A stretch of 40,136 bases of DNA from Acidobacteria bacterium RIFCSPLOWO2_12_FULL_65_11 (GTDB lineage: Bacteria > Acidobacteriota > Vicinamibacteria > Vicinamibacterales > CAVVIG01). The translations under genes were made by a program, and so were the position numbers. The notes below the pieces were generated by a model that searched no databases, was not told the DNA's origin, and worked only from the letters and a program-made list of their open reading frames with translations. The stretch spans positions 1-40,136 of the forward strand of contig MELA01000131.1 of assembly GCA_001767495.1 (NCBI GenBank), in the 5' to 3' direction. Shown in pieces: positions 37,148 through 40,136 of the stretch; the stretch's first letter is position 1, and each line of letters begins with the position of its first letter.

Positions 37148-38395
37148 TCACCGCCGTGTATACTTGCTCTCCACGTATTCCTCAACCAGACGCTGAAACG
37201 CCGCGGCCAGCTCTTCGTACCCGCCGCGCAGCGTCGTCACGTGCCTCCCGTCGACATAGATTGGACAATTGGGAGCTTCGCCCGTTCCAGGCAGGCTGAT
37301 GCCGATGTTGGCCGCCTTTGACTCGCCCGGGCCGTTGACCACGCACCCCATCACGGCCAGCGTCATCGTTTCGACACCTTCGTACTTCGTCTTCCACTCG
37401 GGCATCTTGTCGCGAACATAACCCTCAATCCGCTCGGCCAGCTCCTGGAACGTCGTGCTCGTCGTGCGGCCGCAGCCTGGACACGCCGTGACGCTCGGCG
37501 AGAACGATCGGAGACCGAGCGCCTGCAGCAGCTCGCAGGCGGCATAGACTTCTTCGCGGCGGTCGCCGCCGGGCCGCGGCGTCAGCGACATGCGAATCGT
37601 GTCGCCGATGCCCTCGGCCAGCAGCACGCCCATTGCCGACGCCGACCAGACAAGTCCTTTGGTCCCCATGCCGGCTTCGGTGAGACCAAGGTGCAGGGGC
37701 TGATCGGTTTCTTTCGCCAGCGCGCGGTAGACGACGATGAGATCGCGCGGCCGCGACGTCTTGCACGAGATGATGATCTGATCCTTCCGGAGCCCGCTCT
37801 CGATGGCGAGCGAGGTCGACTCGACAGCCGAGAGAACCATGCACTCGTTGATGACCTCCTCCGACGTCCTGCCGAGATCGCGGTCGGTGTTCTCCTGCAT
37901 CTTGGCGACGACGAGATCCTGGTTGAGCGAGCCGCCGTTGACGCCAATGCGCACCGGCTTGCCGTTGTCGACGGCCACCTTGCAGATCGTGGCGAACTGC
38001 TCGTCCCGGCGCCGCCCGGTGCCGACGTTGCCCGGATTGATGCGGTACTTGTCGAGGGCCCTGGCGCACGCAGGACACTTTGTCAGCAGCAAGTGCCCGT
38101 TGTAGTGGAAGTCGCCGATGAGCGGCGCCTGGCAGCCCGCATCTTGCATCCGCTGCTTGATCTCGGACACCGCGGAGGCGGCCTCCGGCAGGTTGACGGT
38201 GACACGCACCATGTCCGATCCGGCCTCGGCCAACTCGATACACTGCGCGGCCGTCGCGCGCGCGTCGGCCGTGTCGGTCAGCGTCATCGACTGGACGACA
38301 ATCGGCGCGCCGCCGCCCACCTGGACCTGGCCGACCTTCACACCAACGGTCTTGTGCACTCGGACGAAACTCATGGCGGTATCGATTTGCATCAT
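37148..38395 (-). CDS. ispG: 4-Hydroxy-3-methylbut-2-enyl diphosphate synthase
   Basis: The 415-residue enzyme of the MEP isoprenoid pathway reduces MEcPP to HMBPP with a [4Fe-4S] cluster. It shows [52 protein letters not shown] and the cluster motifs CPGCGRTT and GCVVNGPGE. Two Met codons open the ORF and [12 protein letters not shown] (38374) is a more typical N-terminus. It is divergent from UPF0182, the two annotated starts being 13 nt apart, which favours the later start. Confidence 0.95.
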   Translation of the reverse strand: MMQIDTAMSFVRVHKTVGVKVGQVQVGGGAPIVVQSMTLTDTADARATAAQCIELAEAGSDMVRVTVNLPEAASAVSEIKQRMQDAGCQAPLIGDFHYNGHLLLTKCPACARALDKYRINPGNVGTGRRRDEQFATICKVAVDNGKPVRIGVNGGSLNQDLVVAKMQENTDRDLGRTSEEVINECMVLSAVESTSLAIESGLRKDQIIISCKTSRPRDLIVVYRALAKETDQPLHLGLTEAGMGTKGLVWSASAMGVLLAEGIGDTIRMSLTPRPGGDRREEVYAACELLQALGLRSFSPSVTACPGCGRTTSTTFQELAERIEGYVRDKMPEWKTKYEGVETMTLAVMGCVVNGPGESKAANIGISLPGTGEAPNCPIYVDGRHVTTLRGGYEELAAAFQRLVEEYVESKYTRR

Positions 38396-38400
38396 ATAAT
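38395..38400 (+). promoter_or_regulatory. Candidate -10 box of the UPF0182 gene
   Basis: A perfect TATAAT eight bases before ATG 38409 would start transcription about two bases before the codon, giving a nearly leaderless mRNA. No -35 match is visible. Confidence 0.4.
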
Positions 38401-38408
38401 GGCAGCCT

Positions 38409-40136
38409 ATGAACGGGCGACGCGAGGATCCTGAACATCAGGTGGTCGACTGGCCGCCGCCGCAACGGCCGAAGCGACCAATCGGCGGCATACTCCTGCT
38501 CGTCGCCCTCGCCGTGATCGCGCTGAGCGGCCGGACGACGTTGTCCTACTACGTCGACGCGCTCTGGTTCGACTCGCTGGGCTACGCGGACGTGTTCTGG
38601 AAGACGCTGAACCTGCAGGCAGCCACCTTCCTGATCTTTGCAGCCATCACCTTCCTGGTGCTGTACGGCTCGTATGTCGCGCTCAAGCCGGCGCGCCTGG
38701 GCGAACTCGCCGGCGGCAGCATCCTGATCGGCGGTCAGCCCCTTCGGCTTCCGGTCGAACCGGTGCTGCGCTTGATCGCGCTCGTTGGGTCGCTCGGCCT
38801 GGCCCTCGCCACGGGCGCCGGCATGATGGCCCAGTGGTCCACGCTCGCGCTGTACTGGTACGGCGCGGCGGCTGCCGCCTCCCCCCTCGTCGATCCGATC
38901 TTTGGCCGTCCGGTCACCTTCTACCTCTTCACGCTGCCGGCCTGGCAGATCGTCTCGAACTGGCTTCTGACGCTCGGCGTGCTCGTCTGCGCCATCGCCG
39001 GATTCTTCGTCGTCCTGTCGGGCGGCACTCGCATTCTGACACGCGCCCAGAGCAACGACGGGGTGCCGCCGTGGCGCGGACTGTCGATCGGCTTTGCCGC
39101 CGTGCTCCTGATGCTGGCGGTCCGTGTGTATCTTGGCCGGTTCGGAGAGCTGCTCGACGACAGCGCGAGCGCCATTTTCAGCGGTGTCACGTACGTCGAC
39201 GCGCACGTGACGCTGACCGGGATGCTCGTGGTTGCCGAAGCGTTAGTCGCCGGCGCGCTGGTGGCCCTCGCGAACGCGGTGTCGAAGCCGAAAGTGGCGT
39301 GGCTCATCGCCGCCGTCGTGCCCGCCGCGGTGTGCTACGCGGGCGTCGGCGTGGTGGGCTGGTACGTCAGCAGCTTCATCGTCAGGCCGAACGAGCTCGT
39401 GAGGGAAACCCCGTACATCGCGCACAACATCGACCTGACGCGACAGGCCTACGCGCTCGACCGCATCACCGAGCAGGCGTTTCCCGCCGAGACCGGCCTC
39501 GAGGCCGTCGATGCGGCCAACAACCAGGACACGCTCGAGAACATCCGCCTCTGGGACTGGCGCGCGCTGCAGGACACACTGCGGCAGATCCAAGCGATCC
39601 GGACGTATTACGACTTCCCGGACATCGACATCGACCGGTACGAGATCAACGGAGAAGTCCGCCAGATGATGCTCGCCACGCGAGAGCTGAGCATCGACAA
39701 ACTTCCGGGCAGCAGCCGTAACTGGATCAACGAGAAGCTCATCTACACGCACGGCTACGGCGTCACGATGAATCCGGTCAACGGCTTCACACCCGACGGC
39801 TTGCCGACGCTCGTGTTGAGCGACATGCCCATGCGGAGCACGATTGCTGGTCTGACGGTCACTCGCCCGGAGGTCTACTTCGGCGAGCTCACCAATGCCC
39901 ACGTCTACGTGAAGACGCGGCAGCAGGAGTTCAACTACCCGCAGGGCGAGACCGACAGCAAGACGTCGTATGAAGGCAGCGGCGGCATCGTGCTCGGCGG
40001 ATTTTTCAGACGTCTCCTCATCGCCGCCGAACGCGGCGACGTGACGAGGCTGCCCTTCAGCGACGACATCAGCGCGGAGAGCCGGGTGCTGATGCGCCGC
40101 AACATCCGCGAGCGCATCGGGACGCTGGCGCCCTTC
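38409..40136 (+). CDS. UPF0182 family membrane protein, 3' end outside the window
   Basis: An open frame of 576 codons with no stop to the window edge, therefore absent from the ORF track. It begins [20 protein letters not shown] and has several TM helices ([33 protein letters not shown] and others to about residue 330). The extracytoplasmic part carries [65 protein letters not shown] and [16 protein letters not shown]. These are signatures of UPF0182 (COG1615), large integral membrane proteins of unknown role. Full-length members are about 900-1000 residues. Confidence 0.92.
   Translation, partial: MNGRREDPEHQVVDWPPPQRPKRPIGGILLLVALAVIALSGRTTLSYYVDALWFDSLGYADVFWKTLNLQAATFLIFAAITFLVLYGSYVALKPARLGELAGGSILIGGQPLRLPVEPVLRLIALVGSLGLALATGAGMMAQWSTLALYWYGAAAAASPLVDPIFGRPVTFYLFTLPAWQIVSNWLLTLGVLVCAIAGFFVVLSGGTRILTRAQSNDGVPPWRGLSIGFAAVLLMLAVRVYLGRFGELLDDSASAIFSGVTYVDAHVTLTGMLVVAEALVAGALVALANAVSKPKVAWLIAAVVPAAVCYAGVGVVGWYVSSFIVRPNELVRETPYIAHNIDLTRQAYALDRITEQAFPAETGLEAVDAANNQDTLENIRLWDWRALQDTLRQIQAIRTYYDFPDIDIDRYEINGEVRQMMLATRELSIDKLPGSSRNWINEKLIYTHGYGVTMNPVNGFTPDGLPTLVLSDMPMRSTIAGLTVTRPEVYFGELTNAHVYVKTRQQEFNYPQGETDSKTSYEGSGGIVLGGFFRRLLIAAERGDVTRLPFSDDISAESRVLMRRNIRERIGTLAPF

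Noticed and set aside
37425-39206. 593-residue minus-strand ORF
   Set aside because: Its parts run antisense to UPF0182 and in a second frame of ispG, with low-complexity Arg/Ala/Gly content. Both real genes have clear family motifs.

Overview
The window is GC-rich, gene-dense bacterial chromosome with dispersed small palindromes between genes. I infer a member of the Acidobacteriota, probably near the Vicinamibacteria. The grounds are an acidobacterial-type secreted VWA protein, carboxypeptidase-regulatory-domain outer-membrane proteins, UPF0182, and repeats whose translations (VRLKPDTT, GFSRT) recur in the ORF track. No 16S gene or ribosomal protein is present to settle this.

Bases 1-2900 are an accessory patch. 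A small lipoprotein-like ORF lies between two bulged hairpins that look like integron attC sites. Then come a Phd/Doc-type toxin-antitoxin pair, an IS110-family transposase remnant ending on the antitoxin start codon, a parE toxin gene broken by TGG>TGA, and a DUF2283/DUF2442-like chimera. This is the most unusual part of the window.

Bases 2837-10525 are mostly minus-strand: DedA, a DegT-type aminotransferase and a B12-type radical SAM enzyme (a possible lipid or sugar modification unit), then a two-component pair of an NtrC-class regulator and a PDZ/GAF/PAS histidine kinase. Bases 10793-13917 hold an outer-membrane beta-barrel protein and a secreted protein of unknown function.

Bases 14056-18562 are plus-strand central carbon genes (glgC, eno, gpmA) plus a secreted protein. 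Bases 18683-19516 hold a small-protein/nucleotidyltransferase module whose 3' end has been replaced by antisense Ser/Thr-kinase scrap, and a small unknown gene.

Bases 19762-22418 carry three ABC ATPases (a DppD/DppF-like pair and a MacB/LolD-like one), none with permeases in the window. Bases 22511-26428 carry a secreted cupin, an NHL-repeat protein and acetyl-CoA synthetase. Bases 26501-30299 carry an MshL-MshM-MshN-like secretin/ATPase/TPR operon.

Bases 30412-38395 carry inositol-phosphate synthase, a methyltransferase, a VWA protein, a ZIP transporter overlapping an MbfA-like ferritin/VIT1 exporter, a 2Fe-2S protein, ApaG, a small outer-membrane protein with an elaborate leader, and IspG. 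A UPF0182 membrane protein runs off the right edge.

The main cross-cutting pattern is a palindromic repeat family (GTAGTGTCCGSCTNNAGSCGGAC). Copies lie in gene junctions, several within a few bases of, or supplying, stop codons. A separate 7-nt-periodic AATC-rich repeat sits in three intergenic spacers.
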